Source: Arenicella xantha (GTDB lineage Bacteria; Pseudomonadota; Gammaproteobacteria; Arenicellales; Arenicellaceae). From it: a stretch of 64,000 bases of DNA. The stretch's first letter is position 1, and each line of letters starts with the position of its first letter. Location of the stretch: contig NZ_QNRT01000001.1 of the NCBI RefSeq assembly GCF_003315245.1, positions 68,963 through 132,962 on the forward strand, written 5' to 3'. The position numbers were made by a program, and so were the translations under genes. The notes beneath the pieces are model-generated. The model saw nothing but the letters and a program-made list of their open reading frames with translations. It ran no database searches and was not told the origin of the DNA. Shown one piece after another: positions 50,946-60,763 of the stretch.

Positions 50946-51563
50946 TTAATTTAAGATTCCGCGCAACACTAAGTCTGCGCATTGTTCAATTGTGTCAAAT
51001 AGGTCGAGCGCTTCATCTCGCACTAGATAGGCGCCCCAAGAATTACAAATTCCGATAATTGAATACGCCACAAAATGTGGGTCTATATCGGCGCGCAGTG
51101 CGTTGCTACTGATCCCATCGGAGATCGTGCTCTCCAGTAAGCGGCGATACTTAGTACCTAATTCCTTCAGTAGCACTCGACGTTCTTTCGGCAAATACAA
51201 ACGCTGATCGTTGTGCACTTTCATCGCGTTATTTTTTTGCCGGTAGTTCGTCAAATGCGAAGTAATAATCATCTGCATGGTCGCTTGAAAAGGCTGAGCG
51301 CGCGCGCAGATTTTGTCCATCTGCGCCACATAGTTCTCAAAGCCGTATTCGCACACCTCTTGCAAGGCTTGTTCTTTGGAGCGGAAGTAGTAATACAAAC
51401 TACCTTGCTTAATGCCCATCACAGCGGCAATGTCTTGCGTTGTCGCTCCATGAAATCCCTTATCAGCAAATACTTGCGCTGCCGCTTCGATCGCCACAAC
51501 CTTTTTCTGAGCGTATTTATTGCTCATTACCGGCGTTTCAATAGTCTTCGAAGTTGATTTCAT
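50946..51563 (-). CDS. TetR-family transcriptional regulator
   Basis: 205 residues. The N-terminal helix-turn-helix is AAQVFADKGFHGATTQDIAA followed by VMGIKQGSLYYYFRSKEQAL, and the C-terminal helical domain is unspecific. A start at the internal Met (51527) is possible; the first is kept because it completes the frame. Such regulators in this subgroup often control fatty-acid or efflux genes. Here it lies 19 bp upstream of cysC in the same direction, so it may be co-transcribed with cysC, and it is divergent from the Nramp-like gene. Which of the two it controls cannot be told. Confidence 0.9.
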   Translation of the reverse strand: MKSTSKTIETPVMSNKYAQKKVVAIEAAAQVFADKGFHGATTQDIAAVMGIKQGSLYYYFRSKEQALQEVCEYGFENYVAQMDKICARAQPFQATMQMIITSHLTNYRQKNNAMKVHNDQRLYLPKERRVLLKELGTKYRRLLESTISDGISSNALRADIDPHFVAYSIIGICNSWGAYLVRDEALDLFDTIEQCADLVLRGILN

Positions 51564-51779
51564 TGGCGCATTATAGGGATCCTCGCCGAAATGTCTAAAT
51601 TTTTTCTATAGATTAATAGATTAATTAGTTATATAGATATATTTAATATATTTTTCAATGACTTAATTCTATATTCCTATCGAATAAAATCATAATCAAG
51701 ACTTTTATGCGGAATATATTGCACACAGGCAAAAACCCGCTAGCATGGAACACAAACAAAACAGAATCAATTGCGCTGC

Positions 51780-53003
51780 ATGCTTACACAACGTTTAAAA
51801 CAGATTGGTCCCGGCATGTTAGTAGCCGCGGCGTTTATTGGACCAGGCACAGTTACCGCCAGCACTTTAGCCGGCGCGAACTTCGGCTACGTTCTATTGT
51901 GGGCACTCCTATTCGCTACACTCGCCACCATGGCATTACAAGAAATGACGGCGCGGCTCGGAACCGTTGCCCAGCGAGGTCTCGGGGAAGCGCTCGCTGA
52001 AATGCTACAACACTCATGGTTCAAGTGGCCGATGACCGCACTGGTGCTGGTGGCGCTATACGGTGGTAATGCAGCCTACGAAGGAGGTAATTTAGCAGGC
52101 GCAACGCTGGGTATTGAAGCCGTGCTAGGCACAGACTCAAACGTCAAACAGTTTGCAACTATCGTGTTATCACTGATTGCAGCGTCAGTACTTTTAGCCG
52201 GCAACTATCGTACGGTTGAACGCATACTGATTGTGCTCGTGTTGATGATGTCGCTCGCGTTCATCGTATCCTTTCTCGTGGTACGTCCAGATTTTAGCGC
52301 AATGCTCTCGGGATTATTTTCCCCATCCATTCCAGCGGGAAGCTTACTGACGGTGATCGCATTAATTGGCACCACCGTGGTTCCATATAATCTGTTCTTA
52401 CATGCCTCGGCAGCCAAAGCTCGGTGGCACAGCGCCGCACATTTAAAGCATGCTCGGACCGACACCGTGGTGTCGATAGGGCTAGGCGGTCTAGTCACTA
52501 TTTTGATTGTCTCAACCGCTGCCGCGTCTATGTATCAGCAAGCGCTAGAAGTAAACAGTGCGGCAGACATGGCGATACAACTTGAGCCCTTATTCGGTTC
52601 CGCTTCACGAATCTTGCTGGGTCTTGGACTGTTCGCCGCTGGGCTGAGTAGCTCTATCACCGCGCCGCTCGCTACCGCTTACGCCGTTTCAGAAATTCTG
52701 TCTCTGGGAGGAAAACCAAGCCAAACGAACTTCAAAGCCATTGCTTTGAGCGTCTTGCTAATCGGCACCGGCCTAGCTCTAACGGGCATAAAGCCAATCA
52801 AACTAATCATGTTAGCGCAATTCGCTAACGGTCTAATCCTGCCCATCATTGCGGGCTTCCTACTGTGGTCTATGAACAACAAAAATATTCTGGGTAAACA
52901 CGTTAATGGTTGGAAGGCCAATACTCTCGGAACCGTAGTGATTGTGGTGATCACACTACTCGGGCTGCGTGCAATTGGCCGAGTCTTTGGATTGCCGTGG
53001 TAA
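51780..53003 (+). CDS. Nramp-family transporter with altered metal site
   Basis: 407 residues from the ATG at 51780 with about 11 membrane helices. Family features include TM1 (GPGMLVAAAFIGPGTVTAST) and TM6 (GTTVVPYNLFLHASAAKARW). The canonical TM1 motif DPGN reads GPGT and the TM6 motif with the metal-binding Met (MPH) reads VPY, so the Asp, Asn and Met ligands of Mn/Fe transporters are all missing. This matches Nramp relatives with other substrates, such as Mg2+-type NRMT proteins. Divergent from a TetR gene, convergent with the DUF3703 gene. The substrate is uncertain. Confidence 0.82.
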   Translation: MLTQRLKQIGPGMLVAAAFIGPGTVTASTLAGANFGYVLLWALLFATLATMALQEMTARLGTVAQRGLGEALAEMLQHSWFKWPMTALVLVALYGGNAAYEGGNLAGATLGIEAVLGTDSNVKQFATIVLSLIAASVLLAGNYRTVERILIVLVLMMSLAFIVSFLVVRPDFSAMLSGLFSPSIPAGSLLTVIALIGTTVVPYNLFLHASAAKARWHSAAHLKHARTDTVVSIGLGGLVTILIVSTAAASMYQQALEVNSAADMAIQLEPLFGSASRILLGLGLFAAGLSSSITAPLATAYAVSEILSLGGKPSQTNFKAIALSVLLIGTGLALTGIKPIKLIMLAQFANGLILPIIAGFLLWSMNNKNILGKHVNGWKANTLGTVVIVVITLLGLRAIGRVFGLPW

Positions 53004-53011
53004 CAATATAA

Positions 53012-53479
53012 TCAAACCGTTGCCGACGAGGTCAAATACCACAGCAGCAACGCAAGAAGTAGATACACACCACCGCGCCACAACACGTCACGCAGAACAT
53101 GATAGTCACTTAGTAACGATTCCAGATCAGGTGGAATCGGCATGGGTTTGATTGGCGACACATTCGCTCCACCAGTGTTGCCCTTGGGTACCCAGCCGGA
53201 GACGAACCCCGGAATAACGGCTGCTAGCCGTACACACTGACCAACAACTTCATGCCAATCGCCACGTTTTAAACCCACCTTCAGCATCCACCAATGGGTA
53301 CGCCAATGCCGAAAAAAGTAACGCTGACCAAGAATGTGTGCTCGCTCTAAATGCGCGAATGAGCGATTCAGATAGTTTTGTTGATAGGTGAGCTTAGCCG
53401 CCGCCAGCTCTTTTGCGAATGTAATCGTTAATTCTAGCTTACGATTACCAGTGGTGTTTTCACGGTTCTTCATCGTCAT
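53012..53479 (-). CDS. DUF3703-type protein with C-terminal membrane helix
   Basis: 155 residues. A central helical region with LNRSFAHLERAHILGQRYF and THWWMLKVGLKRGDWHEVVGQ matches the DUF3703 pattern, a family of unknown function often found next to metal-resistance and efflux genes. A membrane helix near the C-terminus (WRGGVYLLLALLLWYL) is preceded by a linker with PKGNTGGANVSP, where I see no cluster of ligands. It converges with the Nramp-like gene, 8 bp between stops. The family call is from memory of the motif and is moderate. Confidence 0.65.
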   Translation of the reverse strand: MTMKNRENTTGNRKLELTITFAKELAAAKLTYQQNYLNRSFAHLERAHILGQRYFFRHWRTHWWMLKVGLKRGDWHEVVGQCVRLAAVIPGFVSGWVPKGNTGGANVSPIKPMPIPPDLESLLSDYHVLRDVLWRGGVYLLLALLLWYLTSSATV

Positions 53480-53596
53480 AAGTCCTCTTTCTTATCAATA
53501 GCGTATCGAGTAAGTAGGAGCACAGCATAAAACCAGCAAAACTTAGCGTATTGAACAATTCGCCTGCAAACTAAATTTGCTGGTCAAGCACAACGG

Positions 53597-54304
53597 CTAG
53601 AATAGATGGCGAGTCTGGCCCGGTGTAACACCCAATAGCTTACGCACAGTCCTTGTGTAGTGGGCTTGATCTGAAAAACCACCAATCATCGCCGCTTGCA
53701 CCAGAGATTTGCCGTCGGCGGTGGCTTGACCCGCGCGAGCGATAGCACACCACAACAACCATTTAGACAAAGGTATCCCCAGCTGCTTTTGTGCGATTGC
53801 TCTAAGCCGCGATTCAGATAGACCACAGTGAGTCGCAACTCGCTGAATCGCGTTCTTTAACGGAACCTCTTTCAGCAATTCCATGGCTGCTGCCAACCGC
53901 TCATCCAGCGGCGCATCGTGCGGCAATGCAAACCGTTTAAGCTCACTCATTATTGCAGACGGCGATTTATCATCCGTGATGATCGAACGCAATGGTTCCG
54001 ACAGCAGCCCAATATCAGCAGCAGGAAATTCCGACAAGCTGGCGGCGGCCAGCGCTGATTGCGGTTCGATCAATATTAACGTGATTTCTGACTTAGCAAA
54101 TAACGCATGCTTAACACCAGGGCGAACGTAAATAGCCTGACCCGAATGATGCGCGCCGAGTTCGTCTTGCAGTGTTATGGGATCCGTGCCCGAGACCGTT
54201 ATTTGCAAGGTAGCATGCGCATGTTGACTGTTGTCAGCACTCAGACCGCGATAAACTACAATGCCTTCTGAGAAACTTAGTTCGCCATTCCAAAACGCTT
54301 GCAT
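53597..54304 (-). CDS. AraC-family transcriptional regulator
   Basis: 235 residues. An N-terminal cupin-like effector domain (HATLQITVSGTDPI) is followed by two C-terminal helix-turn-helix motifs (IQRVATHCGLSESRLRAIAQ and LVQAAMIGGFSDQAHYTRTV), ending in LGVTPGQTRH. This is the standard AraC/XylS plan. No operator or target is evident; its neighbours are a DUF3703 gene and a VanZ-like gene. Short for the family but complete. Confidence 0.9.
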   Translation of the reverse strand: MQAFWNGELSFSEGIVVYRGLSADNSQHAHATLQITVSGTDPITLQDELGAHHSGQAIYVRPGVKHALFAKSEITLILIEPQSALAAASLSEFPAADIGLLSEPLRSIITDDKSPSAIMSELKRFALPHDAPLDERLAAAMELLKEVPLKNAIQRVATHCGLSESRLRAIAQKQLGIPLSKWLLWCAIARAGQATADGKSLVQAAMIGGFSDQAHYTRTVRKLLGVTPGQTRHLF

Positions 54305-54347
54305 TAGACGCTTACAGCTATCGAAATCACTAGCTTTGAACCGCTAG

Positions 54348-54695
54348 CTAGCCTAGCCGTCGCATTAATAGCGCCAACAGATAACCCAGCAAAATACCGA
54401 TCGAATTCGCCACCAGATCAAGCCATTCACCGTATCGATTAACCGACGGCTGAATCAGCTCGATCACACCACTCCAAACCACAAAACCCATTGCCAATAA
54501 CATCCAATGCCGAGGTCGAACAAAGGCAACAGGCAACATCAAGCTAGCGTAAGCAATGAGATGATGAGTCTTATCGTTACCGGGCAGTGGTGGCAACTCC
54601 GGCAACGGCAGCAACGATAAAATGGTAATGGCTACCAATTGAATAACCGTCAAAGGCAGCCAGTAACGACGAATAGCTGTAAGCAAGAACATCAC
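54348..54695 (-). CDS. VanZ-like membrane protein
   Basis: 115 residues with three to four membrane helices. The motif NDKTHHLIAYASLMLPV followed by VWSGVIELIQPSVNRYGEWLDLVANSIG is typical of the VanZ-like family (D-K-x-x-H and E-x2-Q-x-R-x2-S/E-x2-D). These proteins are of unknown general function, and some give glycopeptide tolerance. The gene lies between the AraC gene and transaldolase, all leftward. Confidence 0.85.
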   Translation of the reverse strand: MMFLLTAIRRYWLPLTVIQLVAITILSLLPLPELPPLPGNDKTHHLIAYASLMLPVAFVRPRHWMLLAMGFVVWSGVIELIQPSVNRYGEWLDLVANSIGILLGYLLALLMRRLG

Positions 54696-54746
54696 CGATA
54701 TTCAGCGCTGACCTCGGTTTTTGAGACCAAAGTCAGCACCTTAAAA

Positions 54747-55679
54747 TTACAGCTTAGGAGCAATCAATTGCTCGAGCTTGACTTGGTCAACCGCAAACGC
54801 TCTGATGCCCTGCGCTAATTTTTCAGTCGCCATCGCGTCGTCGTTTTGCATCCAGCGGAACGTGGCTTCGTCCAACGACAGCTTAGCTTGCGCATCACCA
54901 GTGGCATCAGCCGACAATCGTTGCACTAACTCGCCTTCATCGTTGCGTAATTGCTCGAGATAGTTCGGACCAATAGTTAAGTAATCACAGCCGGCTAAGG
55001 CTTCAATTTCACCGGTGTTACGAAAGCTCGCGCCCATCACAATAGTTTTGTAGCCATGCTGCTTGTAATAATTATAAATGCGCGTAACGGAAATAACGCC
55101 GGGGTCTTCCATCGGCTCATACTGTTCTTTACCGCCATTGGCTTTATACCAGTCCATAATTCGCCCAACAAATGGCGACACTAAAAACACACCGGCTTCG
55201 GCACAAGCAACCGCTTGAGCAAAGCTAAATAACAATGTGAGATTACAGTTAATGCCTTCTTTTTCGAGTTGCTCGGCGGCTTTAATACCTTCCCACGTAG
55301 AGGCGATTTTAATCAGAATGCGATCCTTTTCGACCCCGCGTTGTTGGTACAAAGCAACCAGTTTTTTCGCTTTTGCAACCGTTGCAGCCGTATCAAACGA
55401 TAAGCGTGCGTCTACTTCAGTAGACACTCGGCCCGGAATAATCTTCAAAATTTCGCAGCCAACATCTACACCAAAATTATCCACAGCATCATTTAAATCA
55501 CCGTTCGCTTTCGCCACGGCACGCTCAATGATTTCGGCGTAAGCGGAGTCCTGCGCTACTTTTAATAACAAGGAAGGGTTAGTGGTTGCGTCCTGTGGTT
55601 TGTATTCGGCAATGGCTGGCAGCTCGCCAGTGTCGGCAACGACCACGGTCATATTTCTTAATTGCTGTAATTTATTCAT
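54747..55679 (-). CDS. tal: Transaldolase
   Basis: 310 residues from the ATG at 55679 ([19 protein letters not shown]), matching the start of TalB-type enzymes; a longer frame to 55712 is less likely. The (beta/alpha)8 barrel carries the Schiff-base Lys in [18 protein letters not shown], and other motifs [10 protein letters not shown] and [11 protein letters not shown]. It moves a dihydroxyacetone unit between sugar phosphates in the non-oxidative pentose phosphate pathway. It sits between ParC and a VanZ-like gene with a 67-bp gap, apparently unlinked to them. Confidence 0.96.
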   Translation of the reverse strand: MNKLQQLRNMTVVVADTGELPAIAEYKPQDATTNPSLLLKVAQDSAYAEIIERAVAKANGDLNDAVDNFGVDVGCEILKIIPGRVSTEVDARLSFDTAATVAKAKKLVALYQQRGVEKDRILIKIASTWEGIKAAEQLEKEGINCNLTLLFSFAQAVACAEAGVFLVSPFVGRIMDWYKANGGKEQYEPMEDPGVISVTRIYNYYKQHGYKTIVMGASFRNTGEIEALAGCDYLTIGPNYLEQLRNDEGELVQRLSADATGDAQAKLSLDEATFRWMQNDDAMATEKLAQGIRAFAVDQVKLEQLIAPKL

Positions 55680-55753
55680 GTGATTACTCAGTATTCGGTC
55701 AGAGTGTGTCAAAGTAAGTTAATTTATTGCGGGCTCGCTTGTAAAACGGAGCG

Positions 55754-58018
55754 CTAATCGATTTGTATTTCATCCGGCGTTGCGGATGCCTTCTCAGTGG
55801 TAATGGCCTTAACTGCTTGAAAACCTTTTGGTAACTTGCGTCCGCGCTTACCACGTTCCCCCATATAGCTATCAAGATCTTGGCCTTTTAAGCGTAAATA
55901 GCGCTTACCAGAATGCACTAAAACATGCTGACCTTTCTTAAAGGTAGTTGCCCCGAGCACATATTCTTCGCGTTCTTTAAGCAGTTTGGACGGAATATTA
56001 ATCAGTTTAACACCCTTACCCTTCGCCAGTTCTGGAAGCTCACTCACCGGATAAATCGTCAGGTAACCCGCTGTAGTGACCACTGCAATATAGTTATGTT
56101 CAATACTCTCTATCGGCAGCGATGGCAGAGCTTGTGCGCCCTTAGGCACACTCAATGTTGCTTTGCCTTTTTTGTTCTTGGTTAGCATGTTTTCGATTTC
56201 ACAAATAAAACCGTAACCAGCATCACTCAACATTACATACTGGTCGCTATCCGGCCCCATCATAATTGATTTAAACACCGCACCAGGTGGTGGCGTTACG
56301 CTACTAGTAAGCGGTTCCCCTTGACCACGCGCTGACGGCAATTTGTGGGACGGTACCGCATAAGTTCGACCGGTCGAATCTAATGCAACCAACATCTGGT
56401 TAGATTTGCCGCGAGCGGCACTAGCGAAGCTATCTCCAGACTTGTAATTTAACTCACGCGGATTAATCTCGTGACCTTTTGCACCACGAATCCAACCTTG
56501 TGCTGACAGCACCGCCGTAATGGCTTCGCTTGGTACCAACTCACTAACGTCGATCGCCTTAGCAACGCCACGCTCAACCAACGGAGAGCGACGTGCATCA
56601 CCGAACTCTTCGGCATCATCACGCAGCTCTTTTTTTACTAACGTTTTCAAACGTGCATCAGAACTAAGTAACAATTCAAGTCTTTCGCGCTCTTTTCTAA
56701 GCTCTTCTTGCTCACCGCGAATTTTCATTTCTTCAAGCTTAGCAAGGTGGCGTAACTTCAACTCAAGAATTGCTTCGGCTTGAAGATCGGAAAGATCAAA
56801 TCGCGCCATAAGCACCGGCTTGGGCTTATCTTCGCTCCGAATAATTTCGATCACTTCGTCAATATTCAGAAACGCTGCCAATAAGCCATCTAATATATGT
56901 AGACGGTCAGAGACTTTGTCGAAACGATATTGCAAACGTCGACGCACGGTTTCAATACGAAACGTTATCCACTCCTTGAGTGTGTCGCGCAAGCTGTAAA
57001 CATGTGGTCGACCATCTAGGCCGATCATGTTCATATTAACACGGAAACTTTTCTCTAAATCGGTGGTGGCAAATAAATGCCCCATCAAAGCTTCGATATC
57101 GACCCGGTTAGAGCGCGGTACGACGACCAGTCGAATTGGATTATCTTGATCTGACTCGTCACGTAAATCGCTGACCATTGGCAACTTCTTAGCCTGCATC
57201 TGCGCGGCAATCTGTTCCAACACCTTAGAACCAGATGCTTGATACGGCAACGCATGGATAATTACATTACCATCTTCTTTGGTGTACAGCGCACGCTGCC
57301 GAACCGAGCCATTGCCGGTTTCGTACATCTCTAGAATCTGCGCACGAGGGGTAATGATTTCGGCTTCGGTAGCAAAATCCGGTGCTTGTACAAATTCACA
57401 CAAATCGGTGACTGTAGCCTTTGGGTTCTCAATCAGATGCACACAGGCATCGACCACTTCGCGAATATTGTGAGGCGGAATATCGGTCGCCATACCCACC
57501 GCAATACCAGATCCCCCGTTCAACAATATATTCGGCAAGCGGGCTGGGAGATTGGTTGGCTCCTGCATGGTGCCATCAAAGTTGGGCTGCCAATCAGCGG
57601 TACCTTGCCCAAGTTCAGACAGCAAACTCTGGGCATACGGTGCTAGCCGCGATTCGGTGTAACGCATGGCGGCAAAGGACTTCGGATCATCGGTCGAGCC
57701 CCAGTTACCCTGCCCATCCACTAGCGGATAACGATAACTGAACGGCTGTGCCATCAGCACCATCGCTTCATAGCAAGCGCTGTCACCATGCGGATGAAAT
57801 TTACCTAACACGTCGCCCACGGTTCTCGCGGACTTTTTGTATTTAGCGGCGTTGTGTAACCCTAATTCCGACATCGCATAGACAATGCGTCGTTGAACCG
57901 GTTTGAGTCCATCGCCGACGAAAGGCAGTGCTCGGTCGAGGATCACGTACATCGAATAATTGAGGTACGCTTGCTCGGCAAAATCCGCCAGCGGTTGTTG
58001 TTCCAAATGTGCGCTCAT
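55754..58018 (-). CDS. parC: DNA topoisomerase IV subunit A
   Basis: 754 residues from the ATG at 58018, which gives the usual start ([20 protein letters not shown]); a longer open frame upstream is rejected. Catalytic Tyr lies in [14 protein letters not shown], and the CAP-domain motifs [14 protein letters not shown] and [15 protein letters not shown] are clear. The C-terminal pinwheel domain includes GAFKS-like [20 protein letters not shown]. It is the DNA-cutting subunit that decatenates chromosomes. No other topoisomerase gene is adjacent. Confidence 0.97.
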   Translation of the reverse strand: MSAHLEQQPLADFAEQAYLNYSMYVILDRALPFVGDGLKPVQRRIVYAMSELGLHNAAKYKKSARTVGDVLGKFHPHGDSACYEAMVLMAQPFSYRYPLVDGQGNWGSTDDPKSFAAMRYTESRLAPYAQSLLSELGQGTADWQPNFDGTMQEPTNLPARLPNILLNGGSGIAVGMATDIPPHNIREVVDACVHLIENPKATVTDLCEFVQAPDFATEAEIITPRAQILEMYETGNGSVRQRALYTKEDGNVIIHALPYQASGSKVLEQIAAQMQAKKLPMVSDLRDESDQDNPIRLVVVPRSNRVDIEALMGHLFATTDLEKSFRVNMNMIGLDGRPHVYSLRDTLKEWITFRIETVRRRLQYRFDKVSDRLHILDGLLAAFLNIDEVIEIIRSEDKPKPVLMARFDLSDLQAEAILELKLRHLAKLEEMKIRGEQEELRKERERLELLLSSDARLKTLVKKELRDDAEEFGDARRSPLVERGVAKAIDVSELVPSEAITAVLSAQGWIRGAKGHEINPRELNYKSGDSFASAARGKSNQMLVALDSTGRTYAVPSHKLPSARGQGEPLTSSVTPPPGAVFKSIMMGPDSDQYVMLSDAGYGFICEIENMLTKNKKGKATLSVPKGAQALPSLPIESIEHNYIAVVTTAGYLTIYPVSELPELAKGKGVKLINIPSKLLKEREEYVLGATTFKKGQHVLVHSGKRYLRLKGQDLDSYMGERGKRGRKLPKGFQAVKAITTEKASATPDEIQID

Positions 58019-58236
58019 GAAGTCGTTTGTAATTCTCGTTGCTTGTTCAAATTGAGTAAAGAGTGATTGAGGCGGACAGCAAAACAAGACAGATTTCGGC
58101 CCAATTTTGCAAACGGAAAGACTACTCAAAGCGCCTCGAATCAGCAATGGTAAAATGCGGTTTACCTGCAAAAAACCCGACACAGGGAGCCGATTTCTCT
58201 ACAATCAAGCTGCAGCCGAACTTTAGCTTCTAACTC

Positions 58237-58767
58237 ATGACTTATCCCAACCACGCACTGTTTGACATTGAAACGCTCATTAATGAAGCGCAACCACGTT
58301 CAATCCTATTGCTGGGCGACGTCAGCTCAGACCTATTGAATTGTTACGTCGAGCAAAAAGCCCTATTACAACAAGCTTGCACACTGACCCACTTTAACAG
58401 CGCTCAAGTTGACCAAGTCATTAGCTTAGAGGAACGCTTCGATGTCGCGGTAGCGATTAATTTATTCGAACACATTCCTAAACAGACCGGGGTTCGCCTG
58501 CTGTCACGGCTGCGTGATGTGCTGACACCGCAGTACTGCATCTGTCTACCACTAGCCAATAGCACTGCAGATAACGACCAGTCGGCACCGACCTGGCAAC
58601 TCACTGAGCTGTTTAGTTTTGCATTGAAAAAGGTCAACGAATACCAAACCGAGCATGGCCAATTAGGGTTATTCAAGTACAACATAGACGATTACAAATC
58701 GACACCTGACTGGCTAAATCCCAACAATTGGGCCAACCCAAATATGTGGGACAAATACCGTTGGTGA
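58237..58767 (+). CDS. Small protein of unknown function (DUF6231-like)
   Basis: 176 residues. The first half resembles a truncated methyltransferase-type Rossmann fold (RSILLLGDVSSDLL, then RFDVAVAINLFEHIPKQTG), but no complete SAM site can be read. The second half ends in a Trp/Asn-rich tail (TPDWLNPNNWANPNMW, DKYRW) that I remember from the DUF6231 family. It faces parC divergently and is 157 bp from the next operon. Cytoplasmic; the function is unknown. Confidence 0.6.
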   Translation: MTYPNHALFDIETLINEAQPRSILLLGDVSSDLLNCYVEQKALLQQACTLTHFNSAQVDQVISLEERFDVAVAINLFEHIPKQTGVRLLSRLRDVLTPQYCICLPLANSTADNDQSAPTWQLTELFSFALKKVNEYQTEHGQLGLFKYNIDDYKSTPDWLNPNNWANPNMWDKYRW

Positions 58768-58924
58768 CGTTTAATGATTGGTCGCTGTAACACGATTGTA
58801 AAATTTCGCTGCACGGATGAACTAAGCCGTGATACCATCGGAAAAACCTCTTGCCAGAAAGCAGTTTATCTCTGGCAAGATCACCGCTTTAAGCAAACGC
58901 AAAACAGACTGAGTACATAGCTAA

Positions 58925-60763
58925 ATGAAAGCTACTGATATCAGCAATCCAGAATACTTTCATAAAGTAGTCGATTGCCAGTATGCGTGTCCTGCGCACA
59001 CTCCCGTTCCTGAATATATTCGTTTAATTGGCCAGCGTCGTTATAGCGATGCCTACATGGTTAACTGGGAATCCAATGTATTTCCAGGCGTCCTCGGACG
59101 TACCTGTGACCGCCCTTGCGAGCCCGCGTGTCGACGTGGTCGAGTAGACGAAGAGCCAGTGGCTATTTGTCGTTTGAAGCGAGTCGCGGCCGATTACAAG
59201 GACGATGCCAATATCGATGCCAGAATGCCGGTCATTCCAGCTAAGAAAAACGGCAAACGAGTAGCTTTGATTGGCGCCGGGCCAGCCTCACTCACTGTCG
59301 CTCGCGACCTGATGCCGCTTGGTTACGAGATTGATCTATACGATGAAAACGCCAAAGGTGGCGGTTTTATGCGTAGCCAAATCCCATCGTTCCGACTACC
59401 AGAAAAAGTACTCGACCAAGAGGTTGACTACGTTTTGGACATGGGCGTAACAAAAATATTCAATACCCGTGTTGAGAGTCTGCGTGAAATTCTAGACAAA
59501 CAATACGACGCAGTGTTTGTCGGCACTGGGGCACCGAAAGGTAAAGACCTACGCATCCCTGGCCGCGAAGAAGCCGATGCCAGTGTCCATATTGGTATCA
59601 ACTGGCTCGAAAGCGTAGCATTCGAACACCAAGACAGCATTGGCAAAAAAGTCATTATCGTCGGCGGTGGTAATACCGCTATGGATTGCTGCCGAACGGC
59701 CAAACGTATCGGTGGTGAAGAAGTCACCGTCACGGTACGCTCGACCTACGAAGCGATGAAAGCCTCGCCATGGGAGAAAGACGATACGCTGGCCGAAGGT
59801 ATTCCAATTTTAGCTAACCACAGCCCGCGCGAGTTTATTGTTGAAGACGGCAAACTAGTCGCCATGACATTCAACGTGGTGGAATCAAGTTACGACGAAA
59901 ACGGCAAGCGCACGATTAAAGAAACCGGTGAAATTGTTACCGTTGAGTGCACAGACGCGATTATGGCAATCGGCCAAGACAACGCCTTCCCATGGATTGA
60001 GCGTGACATTGGTGTTGAGTTTGGTGACTGGGACATGCCGGTCGTTAACAAGCAAACATTTCAGTCGACCAACGAAAAAGTGTTCTTTGGTGGTGACGCT
60101 GCCTTTGGTCCGGAAAATATTATTACTGCTGTGGCCCATGGTCACCAAGCAGCGATTTCAATCGACTTGTTTCTAAACGGCGAGTCAGTTCGTGATGCAC
60201 GACCAGCGCCCGGAACAAATTTAGTTAGCACTAAAATGGGTATCCATGAATGGGCATACGACAGTCAAGTGATTGACGATGACCGTCAAGCTTCAGCCCA
60301 CCTTCCAGTAGATCAAGCCTTGGCTAGCCGTAAGATTGAGTCCGAACTTGGTTTCTCACCAGAAGTGGCCTTCACCGAAGCAGAACGCTGTTTGAACTGC
60401 GACGTGCAAACTGTTTTCGTAGAAGAAAAATGTATTGAGTGTGACGCGTGTACCGACATCTGTCCGACCAATTGCATTACCTTTACGCCGAATGCCGAAG
60501 AAGGTGGCTTGCGCGCAAAACTAACCGCTCCCAGTTTAAATAAAGAACAAGATCTCTACGTCTCCGAAGACCTGCCAACTGGCCGAGTCATGGTCAAAGA
60601 CGAAGATGTCTGCCTGCATTGCGGTTTATGTGCCGAACGCTGCCCTACATCCGCATGGGACATGCAGAAGTATCTTTATACCGTCACTAAAGCTGGTAAT
60701 GAACCCGCACCGATTCTCGTCGAACAAACCAAGGGGCGTTCGAAACAGGAGCAAGCCGCATGA
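58925..60763 (+). CDS. GltD-like FAD oxidoreductase with fused ferredoxin domain, subunit of 2-oxoacid oxidoreductase
   Basis: 612 residues. The N-terminal Cys segments CQYACPAHTPVPEYI and CDRPCEPACRRG match the GltD/PreT Fe-S part. FAD (VALIGAGPASLTVARDLM) and NAD(P) (VIIVGGGNTAMDCCRTAKR) motifs follow. The last 100 residues form a 2x[4Fe-4S] ferredoxin (CIECDACTDICPTNCITF and CLHCGLCAERCPTSAW). It overlaps the alpha-subunit gene by four bases, so it likely passes electrons between NAD(P)H and the thiamine enzyme in one complex. The direction is not known. Confidence 0.9.
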   Translation: MKATDISNPEYFHKVVDCQYACPAHTPVPEYIRLIGQRRYSDAYMVNWESNVFPGVLGRTCDRPCEPACRRGRVDEEPVAICRLKRVAADYKDDANIDARMPVIPAKKNGKRVALIGAGPASLTVARDLMPLGYEIDLYDENAKGGGFMRSQIPSFRLPEKVLDQEVDYVLDMGVTKIFNTRVESLREILDKQYDAVFVGTGAPKGKDLRIPGREEADASVHIGINWLESVAFEHQDSIGKKVIIVGGGNTAMDCCRTAKRIGGEEVTVTVRSTYEAMKASPWEKDDTLAEGIPILANHSPREFIVEDGKLVAMTFNVVESSYDENGKRTIKETGEIVTVECTDAIMAIGQDNAFPWIERDIGVEFGDWDMPVVNKQTFQSTNEKVFFGGDAAFGPENIITAVAHGHQAAISIDLFLNGESVRDARPAPGTNLVSTKMGIHEWAYDSQVIDDDRQASAHLPVDQALASRKIESELGFSPEVAFTEAERCLNCDVQTVFVEEKCIECDACTDICPTNCITFTPNAEEGGLRAKLTAPSLNKEQDLYVSEDLPTGRVMVKDEDVCLHCGLCAERCPTSAWDMQKYLYTVTKAGNEPAPILVEQTKGRSKQEQAA

